NCBI RefSeq assembly: GCF_030373445.1
Contig: NZ_JAUCYU010000017.1
Location: 1-64,000 of the forward strand
Source of the DNA: Roseovarius sp.
GTDB lineage: Bacteria; Pseudomonadota; Alphaproteobacteria; Rhodobacterales; Rhodobacteraceae
Reading direction: 5' to 3'
Length of the DNA: 64,000 nucleotides
Shown: piece after piece, positions 28,461-37,691 of the stretch
Layout of the letters: the number at the start of each line of letters is the position of its first letter
How positions within the stretch are numbered: position 1 is the first letter of the stretch
The notes under the pieces: generated by a model
What the model saw: the letters and a program-made list of their open reading frames with translations, nothing else
Databases searched by the model: none
What the model was told of the DNA's origin: nothing
Made by a program: the position numbers and the translations under genes

Positions 28461-29222
28461 ATGTCTCAAACCTTCCGGCACCCGGACATCCTCGAGATCG
28501 CCCGGCGAGAGGGAAAGGTCGTGGTCGAGGATCTGGCCGAGCGGTTCGGCGTCACCGTACAGACGATCCGGCGGGACCTGACCGAGCTTGCCGACGCGGG
28601 CAAGCTCGAGCGGGTCCACGGCGGCGCCGTTCTGCCCTCGGGCGTATCCAATATCGGGTATGAAGACCGGCGCGGGTTGAACGAGGACGCCAAGCAGCGC
28701 ATCGCCCAGGTTTGCGCGAAAGAGATTCCGGACAACGTTTCGGTCTTCCTCAACATCGGCACGTCGACCGAGGCCGTGGCACGCGAGCTGCGGCACCATC
28801 ACAACCTCATGGCCATCACCAACAACATGAACGTCGCCAACATCCTGGCCGGCAATTCCGATTGCGAGATCATTGTTGCCGGCGGTGTCTTGCGCCGGTC
28901 AGACGGGGGATTGGTCGGCAACCTGACCACGGCGACGATCGAGCAGTTCAAGTTCGATTTCGCGGTGATCGGGTGTTCCGCGCTCGATGGCGACGGGGAC
29001 CTGCTCGATTTCGACTTCCAGGAGGTCAAGGTCAGCCAGACGATCATCCGGCAGGCCCGGAAAACATTCCTGGTGGCGGATCATTCCAAGTTCCAGCGTC
29101 ACGCACCGGCGCTGATTGCCTCGCTCAGGGATATCGATACGTTCTTCACCGATGTCGCGATCAGCCCGAAGCTTGTCACGAAATGCCGGGAATGGGGCAC
29201 CAAGGTGGTGGTCTGCGCCTAG
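28461..29222 (+). CDS. glpR: Glycerol-3-phosphate regulon repressor (DeoR family)
   Basis: 253-residue DeoR-type regulator. The HTH covers about residues 6-60 (VVVEDLAERFGVTVQTIRRD, then LVHGGA-like RVHGGAVLPS), and the C-terminal sugar-phosphate sensor has the DeoR sequence FLNIGTSTEAVARELRHH. The ATG at 28461 is preceded by AGGAGGACAGGCCC. An earlier in-frame start (28386) would add 25 unrelated residues. It is divergent from the glpD operon, so it most likely represses it until glycerol 3-phosphate accumulates. Its stop overlaps the convergent urtE stop by 4 nt. Confidence 0.93.
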   Translation: MSQTFRHPDILEIARREGKVVVEDLAERFGVTVQTIRRDLTELADAGKLERVHGGAVLPSGVSNIGYEDRRGLNEDAKQRIAQVCAKEIPDNVSVFLNIGTSTEAVARELRHHHNLMAITNNMNVANILAGNSDCEIIVAGGVLRRSDGGLVGNLTTATIEQFKFDFAVIGCSALDGDGDLLDFDFQEVKVSQTIIRQARKTFLVADHSKFQRHAPALIASLRDIDTFFTDVAISPKLVTKCREWGTKVVVCA

Positions 29223-29935
29223 ACCGAAACGCTTTTCAGCAGGTCTTCGCGACCCAGCGTATCCTTCCGGCCACTCAGCCGAACCGCACCGCGTTCTAGC
29301 ACGTAGAAGGCATCGCCAAGGTCATAGGCGAAGCTGAAATACTGTTCAACCAGCACGATGGCCATATCTGCCCTTTGCCGCAGGTGTGCGATGACGCGGC
29401 CGATCTGTTGAATGATGTTCGGCTGGATGCCTTCGGTCGGCTCGTCGAGCAGAAGGAGCTTCGGTTTCGCAATCATGGCACGGGCGATGGCCAGTTGCTG
29501 TTGCTGCCCGCCGGACAGGTCGCCGCCGCGTCGGCCGAGGAAATCCTTAAGGATCGGGAAGAGTTCGAACACCTCGTCCGGGATCCGGTGTTCCGACCTG
29601 GGCAGACATGCGAAACCCGTTTCGAGATTTTCGCGCACCGTGAGAAGTGGAAAGATGTCGCGGCCCTGCGGGACGTAGCCCACGCCCTTGCGAGCCAGCG
29701 CATGCGCCGTGGCACGCTGCACGGGTTCGCCATCCAGCGTGTAGTGGCCACCGGAAAAGCCGTGCGTCCCGGAGATCGCCTTGAGCAGGCTGGTCTTGCC
29801 CACGCCGTTCGTGCCCATCACGCAGGTCACTTCGCCGCGCCGGGCGACCATGTCGATTCCGTTGAGGATCTGGCTGCCGCCGTAATGCAGCGTCAGCCCT
29901 TCCGTCCTGAGGATTTCATCGCCCGAGATAGACAT
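29219..29935 (-). CDS. urtE: Urea ABC transporter ATP-binding protein UrtE
   Basis: 238-residue LivF-type ATPase with Walker A MGTNGVGKTSLLKAI, signature DLSGGQQQQLAIARAM and Walker B LLLLDEPTEGIQPNII; the IQPNII following the Walker B is characteristic of UrtE. It also has the typical GYVPQGRDIFPLLTVRENLE Q-loop region. It overlaps the end of urtD by 20 nt. With UrtD it powers uptake of urea through UrtBC. It is the last gene of urtABCDE. Confidence 0.95.
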   Translation of the reverse strand: MSISGDEILRTEGLTLHYGGSQILNGIDMVARRGEVTCVMGTNGVGKTSLLKAISGTHGFSGGHYTLDGEPVQRATAHALARKGVGYVPQGRDIFPLLTVRENLETGFACLPRSEHRIPDEVFELFPILKDFLGRRGGDLSGGQQQQLAIARAMIAKPKLLLLDEPTEGIQPNIIQQIGRVIAHLRQRADMAIVLVEQYFSFAYDLGDAFYVLERGAVRLSGRKDTLGREDLLKSVSV

Positions 29936-30656
29936 CGATCACCTTCTCATTCTGGGTCACATGGTCGATGGAGCCCTCGGCCAGCACCGAGCCTTCATGC
30001 AGGACGGTCACCTTGCAATCCAACCGGCGGACAAATTCCATGTCATGCTCGACCACCACGACGGCGCGTGTCCTGGCGGCCTCGCGCAGGATATCCGTGG
30101 TGTGCTCGCGCTCGGTTGGCGTCATGCCCGCCGCCGGTTCGTCGACCAGCAGCAGGCGGGGCTCCTGCGCCAGCAGCATGCCGATTTCCAGCCATTGCTT
30201 CTGCCCGTGGCTGAGTTCGCCCGACTTTCGATGCAGCGCGCCGGACAGGCCGATCTCTTCGGCGAGTTCGACGATCTTGGCGTGATCGTCTTCATCCGGC
30301 CGGAACGTCAACACGCTGAAGGGCCCGCGGGCCTTTTTCAGCGCCATCATCAGGTTGTCGGCAACGGATTGATCCTCGAATACCGTGGGCCGCTGGAACT
30401 TGCGCCCCACCCCGGCCTGGGCAATGCGGCTTTCGCTCATCGAAAGGAGCGAAACACCCTTGTCCCCATAGTTGACCCGGCCTTCGTCCGGCTTGGTCTT
30501 GCCGGTGATGATGTCCATGAACGTGGTCTTGCCCGCCCCGTTCGGGCCGATCACCGCGCGCAGCTCCCGCTCGGCGATCTGGAAGGAAAGGTTGTTGATC
30601 GCCTTGAAACCGTCGAAGGACACGGAGACGCCGGAAACCTCTAACAGCGTGCTCAT
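29916..30656 (-). CDS. urtD: Urea ABC transporter ATP-binding protein UrtD
   Basis: 246-residue LivG-type ATPase. It has Walker A IGPNGAGKTTFMDIITGKTK, RKFQRPTVFEDQSVADNLMM, signature ELSHGQKQWLEIGMLL (the SHGQKQWLEI variant is typical of UrtD) and Walker B LLLVDEPAAGMTPTE. It starts at an ATG overlapping the urtC stop by 4 nt. It forms the ATPase heterodimer with UrtE. Confidence 0.95.
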   Translation of the reverse strand: MSTLLEVSGVSVSFDGFKAINNLSFQIAERELRAVIGPNGAGKTTFMDIITGKTKPDEGRVNYGDKGVSLLSMSESRIAQAGVGRKFQRPTVFEDQSVADNLMMALKKARGPFSVLTFRPDEDDHAKIVELAEEIGLSGALHRKSGELSHGQKQWLEIGMLLAQEPRLLLVDEPAAGMTPTEREHTTDILREAARTRAVVVVEHDMEFVRRLDCKVTVLHEGSVLAEGSIDHVTQNEKVIDVYLGR

Positions 30657-31915
30657 TTGTCGGCCTCCCGTTCGCGCAGCGCACCCTGGTCCGGTCCGAG
30701 ATCGGCGCCATGACGGTTCGGCGTGGTGCGATCGATGATGATGTCGACCAATCCGCCTATGCCCTTGGGCGCGAAAAGCGTGACCAGCACGAAGGAGAGG
30801 CCCAGCAGCACGGTCCACCAATCGACCCACTGGATGCGATAGAAACCGAGGTTGATATCCGGAGCCTGCCCGCCGGTAAACCACGTCGACAGAAGCGACA
30901 CGAAGGCGGCGCCGATAACCGCGCCGTAAAGCCTGCCCCGCCCGCCGATGGCGACCCAGACGGCCAGGTAGATCGAGGCAATGGGCGCGATCTCGGTCGG
31001 GTTGATGATACCGGCCTGCGGGTAGTAGAGCGCACCGGCAATCCCCGCGATGATGGCGGTCAGCGTGAAGACGAAGAGTTTGAAGGCTTCGACCGGATAG
31101 CCGAGGAAACGCACCCGCGCCTCGTCATCCCGGATCGCGCGAATGACCGAGCCGAACTTGCCCGACACGATCCAGGCGCAAAGCACGTAACCGGCCCCAA
31201 GGGCAAAGGCCGACCCCCAGAAGAACCAGACCGAGACCGTCGCCTGCGGTACCGCGTCGAGGCCCGGCAGATTCTGGAGGCCCGAAAGTCCGTTGTTCCC
31301 GCGCAGCCCGCTATCGTTCTGGAAAAGATAGAGCGACAGGGCGAGCGTCATCGCCTGTGTCAGGATCGACAGGTAGACACCCGTCACCCGGCTGCGGAAG
31401 GCCAGCCAGCCGAAAACCAGCGCGAGAAGGCCGGGCACCAGCACCACGAAGGCCAGCTGGATCGGAAGAGAATGGGCAAAGGCCCAGACCGGGGGAAACT
31501 CCGACGCACCGACCACGCCGAAGATCTGGGTGGCGATGCCGTCGGAGATTTCCTGCGCCGTCGGCGGCAGTTCCGACGCGGCCAGGCTGTCGACCACGAT
31601 CAGGCGCGTGCGCTCGTACATGAGCCACATGCCGATCGCGTAGCCCCCGAGCCCGAAGAACGCCATGTGCCCCAGCGACAGGATTCCGCAATAGCCCCAG
31701 ACAAGGTCCATCGCCAGCGCGACGAGGCAAAGGCAGAGCGTCTTGCCCAGCGTCTTGACGAAGCTGGTGGATATCGCACCGATGCCGAACCCTTCCGACA
31801 GGATGGTGACGCCAAGGGTGAAGAGGCCCAGCACCGCGAGGAACACCAGCACCGAGGGGAATCTCAGGGCAAGCGGCGTGCGAACGTGGCCGGCGGACAG
31901 GGTCGACTCGCTCAT
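30653..31915 (-). CDS. urtC: Urea ABC transporter permease UrtC
   Basis: 420-residue LivM-type permease with around ten hydrophobic segments. Recognisable UrtC regions are LCLCLVALAMDLVWGYCGIL, SLGHMAFFGLGGYAIGMWLM and QNDSGLRGNNGLSG, with RDDEARVRFLGYPVEAFKLF as the cytoplasmic coupling loop. It begins 1 nt after the urtB stop and overlaps urtD. It forms the urea channel with UrtB. Confidence 0.95.
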   Translation of the reverse strand: MSESTLSAGHVRTPLALRFPSVLVFLAVLGLFTLGVTILSEGFGIGAISTSFVKTLGKTLCLCLVALAMDLVWGYCGILSLGHMAFFGLGGYAIGMWLMYERTRLIVVDSLAASELPPTAQEISDGIATQIFGVVGASEFPPVWAFAHSLPIQLAFVVLVPGLLALVFGWLAFRSRVTGVYLSILTQAMTLALSLYLFQNDSGLRGNNGLSGLQNLPGLDAVPQATVSVWFFWGSAFALGAGYVLCAWIVSGKFGSVIRAIRDDEARVRFLGYPVEAFKLFVFTLTAIIAGIAGALYYPQAGIINPTEIAPIASIYLAVWVAIGGRGRLYGAVIGAAFVSLLSTWFTGGQAPDINLGFYRIQWVDWWTVLLGLSFVLVTLFAPKGIGGLVDIIIDRTTPNRHGADLGPDQGALREREADK

Positions 31916-31916
31916 C

Positions 31917-33875
31917 TTATGCCTCCGCCGCGCGGCCTTTGAGGGCGATGATGCCCCGCGGCCTGAACTGGATGAAAAGGATGATGAACAGGATCATGTA
32001 GGTTTGGGCCGCCAGCGTGTTCGACGGGTTCAGCCACTCGATCCCCTTCTGCACCGAGCCCACCAAGGTGGCGCCCAGAAGCGTGCCCCAGATATTGCCG
32101 ACCCCGCCCACGACGACGGTCATGAAGGACTGCACGATATAGTCTGCCCCCATTTCCGAGGTCACCTTGGCATAAAGCCCGATGGCCACGCCGGCGATCC
32201 CGGCGATGCCGGAGCCGAAGCCGAAGGTCAGCATGTTGATCCGGTCCGGGTTGATCCCCATCGACGCCGCCATGCGCGGGTTCTGCGTCACCGCCCGCAC
32301 CTCGAGCCCCAGCCGGGTGCGGTTCATCACCAGCAGGAACATCGCGAGGAACAGCAAGGCGAGCACGAAGATCGCGATGCGGATGTAACTGATCGCGACG
32401 ATATCGTTGAACACCAGCGACCCGTCGAGCCAGTCCGGAGAGGTCAGCGGCCGCGCCTGCGTGCCGAAGATGTTCTTGGCGATCTGCTGCAACGCGATGG
32501 AAATGCCGAATGTCGCCAGAAGTGTTTCGAGCGGGCGGTGGTAGAGCCAGCGGATCACCAGCCGCTCCATCGCGACCCCCGCGCCGAAGGTGATGGCGAA
32601 CGCCAGCGGCAGGGCAAGGATGATCGACAGCGTGTAGTCCGGTACGATCTGCTGGACGACATAGCCGGTATAGGCGCCCATCATGATGAACTCGCCATGC
32701 GCCATGTTGATCACGCCCATGACACCGAAGGTGATGGCAAGGCCGATGGCGGCGAGGAAATAGATCGAGGCCAGCGAAAGGGCGTCGAGCCCTAGGTCGA
32801 GGGCCTGGTTCACGGTGACCTTGTTCTCGATGCTCTGCAGCACGGCCGCGGCAGCCAGCGCGATTTCGGGCGGTGCGCCGATATAGCGTTCGAAGAAAAC
32901 CTGGGAGTCGATAGCCGCATCGACCTCCGCTTCCGTGGCGACGGGTTGCACGACGCCGGTTTCCGCGAGGGCGGCATAGGCCATGTCGCGGGCGGATTCG
33001 CTGTCCAGCGTGGCCACCTGCACCCCCGCGACCGATCCGTCCTCGATATTCGCCACGAGGGCCGCGCGCTTGTCGGCCCGGCTTATGCGCGGGCGGTTGA
33101 TGCCTTCCGAAACGAGGAGGTCATAGGCCGCCTCGCGCGAGAGCGCGTCGCTGCCCGGGTCGAGCTCGCGGGCCACGTCGGCGCTGTCGGGCAGTTCTGA
33201 TGCGGTTTCCAGCCGGGTGGCCAGCAACGGGTTCAGAGTGGCGCGCACGTCAACCCCGAGATCACCGCGAAAGCTTTCGATGGCCGCGATGCGCGTGGAC
33301 TCGTCTTCCTCGAACCGGATGGTCAGCAGCCGTTCGAGCCGGTCCATCCGGGCGGCAAGGCCGGGGTGTTCTTCTGCCTCGGCGGCCTTGCGAAGGGCAG
33401 GAAGATGGCTGGCATCGGCGTCGCGCTCGATGGCAGCCAGGGCCTGTCGGCGCATCTTGGCATCGGGATCGGTAAGCTGGAACTGCACCAGGGCGGCGCC
33501 GATCATGCCGCGGATACCGGAATTGGGCTTGAGCTGGTCGTAATCGTCATCGGGCACTTCCCCGATTTCCGAACTGTCGGCGAAATCGAAGATGCGCAAC
33601 GTGTCGCGGTCCACCTCCTCGGCATAGACGAAGAGGCCGGTTTCCTCGTTCTGCCACATCTCCTTGTTCTGCCACTTGGCCAGAACCAGCCGCGCCTCGG
33701 GCAGACCGCTTGCCGCCAGCGCATCGATCGCCGGGCCGATCGTTTGGCGCGAGCTTTTGGCGATGATCTCGGCATGTTCCTGCAGAACCTGCTGGATCGG
33801 CGCCTCGGCGTTCTGCGCGTTGGCAGGGGCGGCAAGACAGATCAACGCGACGCAGAGACGAACCCAGTTGAGCAT
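31917..33875 (-). CDS. urtB: Urea ABC transporter permease UrtB, with long N-terminal periplasmic region
   Basis: 652-residue protein. The signal-like start (MLNWVRLCVALICLAAPANA) is followed by about 330 residues of soluble, helical sequence rich in Arg-Leu-Ala-Ala repeats, reminiscent of HEAT-like helices. The C-terminal 290 residues are a LivH-type permease (MGVINMAHGEFIMMGAYTGY, LEVRAVTQNPRMAASMGINP). Proteobacterial UrtB proteins often carry such an extension, whose role is unclear. The ATG at 33875 has AAGGGA upstream. The gene follows urtA after 72 nt containing a strong hairpin. Confidence 0.92.
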   Translation of the reverse strand: MLNWVRLCVALICLAAPANAQNAEAPIQQVLQEHAEIIAKSSRQTIGPAIDALAASGLPEARLVLAKWQNKEMWQNEETGLFVYAEEVDRDTLRIFDFADSSEIGEVPDDDYDQLKPNSGIRGMIGAALVQFQLTDPDAKMRRQALAAIERDADASHLPALRKAAEAEEHPGLAARMDRLERLLTIRFEEDESTRIAAIESFRGDLGVDVRATLNPLLATRLETASELPDSADVARELDPGSDALSREAAYDLLVSEGINRPRISRADKRAALVANIEDGSVAGVQVATLDSESARDMAYAALAETGVVQPVATEAEVDAAIDSQVFFERYIGAPPEIALAAAAVLQSIENKVTVNQALDLGLDALSLASIYFLAAIGLAITFGVMGVINMAHGEFIMMGAYTGYVVQQIVPDYTLSIILALPLAFAITFGAGVAMERLVIRWLYHRPLETLLATFGISIALQQIAKNIFGTQARPLTSPDWLDGSLVFNDIVAISYIRIAIFVLALLFLAMFLLVMNRTRLGLEVRAVTQNPRMAASMGINPDRINMLTFGFGSGIAGIAGVAIGLYAKVTSEMGADYIVQSFMTVVVGGVGNIWGTLLGATLVGSVQKGIEWLNPSNTLAAQTYMILFIILFIQFRPRGIIALKGRAAEA

Positions 33876-33894
33876 CCGGAAATCCCTTGAAAGG

Positions 33895-33920
33895 CCGGGG
33901 GGCACAAAATCGCCCCCCGG
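33895..33920 (-). other. Intercistronic stem-loop between urtA and urtB
   Basis: CCGGGGGGC / GCCCCCCGG, a 9-base perfect stem with an 8-nt loop, 27 nt after the urtA stop. There is no U-run. It probably stabilises the urtA transcript or reduces read-through into urtB. Confidence 0.55.
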
Positions 33921-33947
33921 TAATGTCAGGTGTCGGTCAGGAGGCGA

Positions 33948-35231
33948 TCAGTAGTTCGACTTGATCTGAACGCAGGTCTCGGTCGAGGTGTTGTACATCC
34001 CGCATTCGAGTTCCTTCCAGTCCGAGACGAGAACAGCCGATTCCGGCAGGAAGTCTGTCCAGGCATCGCCCGGCACTTCCTCGGTCTGGCTGATGATGTC
34101 GAACTGGCCGTCTTCCTGGATCTCGCCGATCAGAACGGGCTTGGACAGGTGGTGGTTCGGCAGCATGACGGCGGTGCCACCGGTCAGGTTCGGGAATTCC
34201 TGCCCGTACATGGCGGCACGCACGTCATCGACCTCGGTGCTTTCGGCCGCGGTGACAGCGTTCACCCACATGTTGAACCCGATATAGTGGGCTTCCATCG
34301 GGTCGTTGGTGACCCGGTCATCGCCCATGCGGGCCTTCCATGCCGCGACCCACTCCTCGTTCGCCTCGGTATCGGCGGACTGGAAGTAGTTCCACGCGGC
34401 GAGGTGGCCGACGAGGTTGGTGGTGTCGAGGCCGGAAAGCTCTTCCTCGCCGACCGAGAAGGCGACAACGGGAATGTCATCGGCAGAGATGCCTGCCGCC
34501 GCGAGTTCCTTGTAGAAGCCCACGTTGGCATCGCCGTTGATCGTCGAGATCACGCCGACCTTCTTGCCGTCGGCCCCCAGCGCCACGACATCGGCGACGA
34601 TCTTCGACCAGTCGGAATGGCCGAACGGCGTGTAGTTGACGAAGATGTCATCCTCGGCGATGCCTTTCGACTTCAGGTAGCTTTCAAGGATGTTGTTGGT
34701 CGTCCGCGGGTAGACATAGTCGGTGCCCAGCAGCGCGAATTTCTCGACGCCCAGTTCCTCGAGGAAATAGTCGGTGGCCGGAATGGCCTGCTGGTTCGGC
34801 GCGGCGCCGGTGTAGAACACGTTTTTCGAGCTCTCCTCGCCTTCATACTGAACCGGGTAGAAGAGCAGGCCGTTCAGCTCCTCGATAACCGGCAGAACCG
34901 ATTTGCGGCTGACGCTGGTCCAGTTGCCGAAGATCACGTCGACCTCGTGCACGGTCAGCAGCTCGCGCGCCTTCTCGGCGAAAAGCGGCCAGTCGGAGGC
35001 CGGGTCGACCACAACGGCCTCGAGCTCGCAGCCAAGCACGCCGCCCTTTTCGTTCTGCTGCTCGATCAGCATTTCCATCGTGTCCTTGAGGGTCGTCTCC
35101 GAGATGGCCATCGTGCCAGAGAGGGAATGCAGTACCCCAACCTTGATCGGGCATTCCACTTCCGCCACCGCGGGCAGAGTTGCGGCGAACAGCGCGGCGG
35201 CGGCCGTCGCGGACAAAAGCTTTGTCGACAT
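33948..35231 (-). CDS. urtA: Urea ABC transporter substrate-binding protein UrtA
   Basis: 427-residue periplasmic binding protein of the LivJ fold. The second of two close ATGs (35231) is chosen because AAGGA lies 7 nt before it. The signal peptide is KLLSATAAAALFAATLPAVA. Typical UrtA sequence follows: IKVGVLHSLSGTMAISETTL, DWPLFAEKARELL, FGNWTSVSRKSVLPVIEELN and LLFYPVQYEGEESSKNVFYT. It is the first gene of urtABCDE and should be strongly expressed under nitrogen limitation, as known for this family. No urease genes are in the window. Confidence 0.95.
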   Translation of the reverse strand: MSTKLLSATAAAALFAATLPAVAEVECPIKVGVLHSLSGTMAISETTLKDTMEMLIEQQNEKGGVLGCELEAVVVDPASDWPLFAEKARELLTVHEVDVIFGNWTSVSRKSVLPVIEELNGLLFYPVQYEGEESSKNVFYTGAAPNQQAIPATDYFLEELGVEKFALLGTDYVYPRTTNNILESYLKSKGIAEDDIFVNYTPFGHSDWSKIVADVVALGADGKKVGVISTINGDANVGFYKELAAAGISADDIPVVAFSVGEEELSGLDTTNLVGHLAAWNYFQSADTEANEEWVAAWKARMGDDRVTNDPMEAHYIGFNMWVNAVTAAESTEVDDVRAAMYGQEFPNLTGGTAVMLPNHHLSKPVLIGEIQEDGQFDIISQTEEVPGDAWTDFLPESAVLVSDWKELECGMYNTSTETCVQIKSNY

Positions 35232-35301
35232 TTCCATATCCTTCGTGAATGTCGCGCGGTGAACCTTGCCAAGAACAGCCCCGGCACCCAAGTTGTCCCC
35301 C

Positions 35302-35319
35302 ACGCAATTATCGTTGCGT
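35302..35319. promoter_or_regulatory. Inverted repeat upstream of urtA
   Basis: ACGCAATTATCGTTGCGT has perfect 6-base arms (ACGCAA / TTGCGT) around a 6-nt spacer, 70 nt before the urtA start, in the otherwise gene-free 269-nt region 35232-35500. It is a candidate operator for nitrogen control. I did not find a clear sigma-54 promoter. Confidence 0.35.
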
Positions 35320-35500
35320 AGTGCGGTGGTGACTTGGAGTGAGCGCCAGCACCATCGCACGTCCCCTGTGCGGCACGGGTCATGCCGGCACGTCCGCCAG
35401 ATTGACGTGTTTCCGTTCGTGGCAAGCAGACATTCGGGTTCCGGGGCGGCAATTTGGCTCGGCCTGCATTATTTTTAGTCAAGTGTAGGAGGAATGCCTG

Positions 35501-35959
35501 CTATTCGTGCAAAGCGGCATTGACCTTCGCACTGACGGGGGTGGCGCGTTCCGGCACAGGCAGGTGAATGTCGCGCCTTGCGTCCAGGTATCCGGCAACC
35601 AGTCGCGTGCAGGCAGAGATCCGCATGTCGGCACGCCGCCCGGCCTCTGCACCATTGCGCAACCGCCCGAACGTCGCCCGCTGAAGCAGGGCGGCGTGCG
35701 CGTGCTTCGCCTCGATTCTCAGTGCGAGCGTCGCCGCGTCGTCCACATCGCCGACGGCCTCGAGCAGGGCCACCATCGCATCCCGGGCCGCTTCCGTCCG
35801 GTCCGCCGCCGGGTTCTGCATCAGCCACTGGTGTTCGAGATGCGCCGACAGTCGCCCGGCGCAGACGGTCGCATCGTCAGCCAGGCCGGTGTCTGCATGG
35901 ACAGGCGCACACAAGAGCAGCAGGCATGACGCTGCCGAAAGTGTTTTCAAAACGCTCAT
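35501..35959 (-). CDS. Secreted protein of unknown function
   Basis: 152-residue protein with a clear signal peptide (SVLKTLSAASCLLLLCAPVH, cleavage near HADTGLAD). The mature part is about 130 residues and mostly helical by composition, with two cysteines (ATVCAGRLSAHLEHQW and MRISACTRLVAGYLD) that could form a disulfide. I do not recognise a family. It is a single gene on the same strand as urtA but ends 269 nt upstream of it, so co-transcription is unlikely. The coding pattern and signal peptide support a real gene. Confidence 0.6.
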   Translation of the reverse strand: MSVLKTLSAASCLLLLCAPVHADTGLADDATVCAGRLSAHLEHQWLMQNPAADRTEAARDAMVALLEAVGDVDDAATLALRIEAKHAHAALLQRATFGRLRNGAEAGRRADMRISACTRLVAGYLDARRDIHLPVPERATPVSAKVNAALHE

Positions 35960-36530
35960 TGTATAAGCATGGCGTAAAGTTTTTCATCTCGCAATGCTCG
36001 CGCCGCATTGGCTGGCCGGATGCTCGCCGCGAAACCGGCGCGGGTTTCTTGGCCCCTTCCAACAGCAAGTCCCTGTCCTACCTTGAGTTCCGAAGTTTAT
36101 TGATCTCTCATCTGGCAAAGGGACCGCTGCGGCACGAGCGGGGCCGTCGCATGTGCATTGATGGACAAGCATTGTGTCTTTCTGCGCAGGGCCGCGGCTC
36201 GCCAGTCGTCAATCATTTCGAATTCGAGGCCCGACGGACGTTCGCGGACCCATCCGGAAGCACCGTCCTTGTTACGCAGACGTCGGGATGTACCTGAAAA
36301 GCCGGGTCTTTCGGTCGGAAACGACACGATTGCCATCACCGTGGCCCCGTCATCAGGTAAAGGCTCTACGGATGCCTGATCCTTGCCCAGGTGCCCATGC
36401 CCTCTCCTCCATGTGAGCGGTGAGACAGGGATCGACACTTGCAAAGCCGGGTCTGAATCTATCTTAGTGCCCGTATTCCGAGCTCCGCACCCGGTTTTTC
36501 GGTGCGTTTCGCTGGACAGAAAGGTTCACC
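35960..36530. other. 571-nt region without a convincing gene
   Basis: Lower codon-position bias and more A+T than the surroundings. It contains one weak leftward ORF (36097-36444) and presumably the promoter of the RND efflux operon close to its right end (AGAAAGGTTCACC is the ribosome site of the next gene). No hairpin, repeat or RNA gene was recognised. It may be a decayed gene remnant. Confidence 0.4.
36097..36444 (-). CDS. Doubtful small ORF, hypothetical
   Basis: 115-codon frame in the poorly coding region, with a possible internal ATG start at MAIVSFPTERPGFSGTSRRL. The sequence is rich in Arg and Ser and shows no recognised domain, signal peptide or membrane segment. The stretch SGWVRERPSGLEFEMIDDWR looks protein-like, which is the only reason to list it. 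It could be a gene fragment or chance. Confidence 0.2.
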   Translation of the reverse strand: MQVSIPVSPLTWRRGHGHLGKDQASVEPLPDDGATVMAIVSFPTERPGFSGTSRRLRNKDGASGWVRERPSGLEFEMIDDWRAAALRRKTQCLSINAHATAPLVPQRSLCQMRDQ

Positions 36531-37667
36531 ATGTCGCTGCTCTTCCGGCGCCCCGTCGTTGCAATCGCTTTGCTTTCCTTCCTGGTCTCGCCGGCGCTGG
36601 CGCAAGAGCGCCCGCCTGCCACCGTAACCGTCGTGACGGTCGAGCCAGAGACCGTGACCCTGACCTCGACATTGCCGGGCCGCGTGGCGGCCTCGGCCCA
36701 GGCAGAGGTTCGACCGCAGGTGAACGGTATCATCACCGAGCGGCTTTTCGAGGAAGGGGCGCAGGTCGAGCTTGACGCGCCCCTCTACCGGATCGATGCG
36801 GCAAGCTACGAAGCCAGCGTGCAACAGGCGCGTGCCAGTGTCTCGCAGGCCGAGGCCCAGCTGGGCGCCGCCGAACGGGAAGCGGAGCGGCTGCAGGAAC
36901 TGCAAGCCCGCAACGTCGCCTCGGAACAGGCGCTGGATGATGCGTTGTCGACGCGCGATGCCGCGTCCGCCGCACTCGAGCTGGCCAAGGCACAACTCAA
37001 CTCCGCCGAGATCGAGCTTTCGCACACCACGATCCGCGCCCGGCTCTCCGGCCGTATCGGGCTGTCTCAGACAAGCCAAGGTGCGCTGGTGACCGCCAGC
37101 CAGGCCGAGCCCCTCGCGGTAATTCGCAAGATCGACACCGTCTATGTCGACGTCACCCAGTCGGCCGCTGACCTGTTGCGCTGGCGCCGGGGGGAAACCG
37201 AGAGGGACCTTGCCGATGCCGATGGAACCGTGCGGCTGAGGCTCGCTGACGGGTCCGAGTATCCGCATACCGGTCGCCTTCAGGCCGCCGAGCCCAATGT
37301 GAACCCGCAGACCGGAGTGGTCACGCTGCGCTTGCAGTTCGACAACCCCCAACTGCTGCTTCTGCCGGGTATGTACGTTCAGGTCGAAATGCCCGTCGAC
37401 GTGGCCGAGAATGTCTATCTCGTCCCGCAGGAGGGTGTGGTGCGCGACCGGCGCGGCCGGCCCAGCGCATGGGTCGTGAACGGCGAGGGCGTGATCGAGG
37501 AGCGCCCCCTCACGATCGTGCAGGACCGCAGTGCCGACTGGGTCGTGAGCGACGGGCTCGCGGCCGGCGACCGGATCGTTGTCGAGGGGTTTCAAAAAGC
37601 CGCCCCTGGCGCAACCGTGACGCCGGAAGAGCGCCCCGAGGACTCGGCGCAGGCGCAGTCGGAATGA
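36531..37667 (+). CDS. RND efflux periplasmic adaptor subunit (AcrA/MexA type)
   Basis: 378-residue membrane-fusion protein. The signal peptide is VVAIALLSFLVSPALA. The barrel-sandwich/lipoyl parts are GRVAASAQAEVRPQVNGIIT and LDAPLYRIDAASYEASVQQA, flanking a helical hairpin (about residues 95-165), followed by the beta-barrel (AAEPNVNPQTGVVTLRLQFD) and membrane-proximal domains. No lipobox cysteine was seen, so it is probably soluble or anchored by its leader. It docks the RND pump encoded 24 nt downstream to an outer-membrane channel that is not encoded here. Confidence 0.92.
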   Translation: MSLLFRRPVVAIALLSFLVSPALAQERPPATVTVVTVEPETVTLTSTLPGRVAASAQAEVRPQVNGIITERLFEEGAQVELDAPLYRIDAASYEASVQQARASVSQAEAQLGAAEREAERLQELQARNVASEQALDDALSTRDAASAALELAKAQLNSAEIELSHTTIRARLSGRIGLSQTSQGALVTASQAEPLAVIRKIDTVYVDVTQSAADLLRWRRGETERDLADADGTVRLRLADGSEYPHTGRLQAAEPNVNPQTGVVTLRLQFDNPQLLLLPGMYVQVEMPVDVAENVYLVPQEGVVRDRRGRPSAWVVNGEGVIEERPLTIVQDRSADWVVSDGLAAGDRIVVEGFQKAAPGATVTPEERPEDSAQAQSE

Positions 37668-37691
37668 CTGTCGGACACGGGAGCGCTTGAT

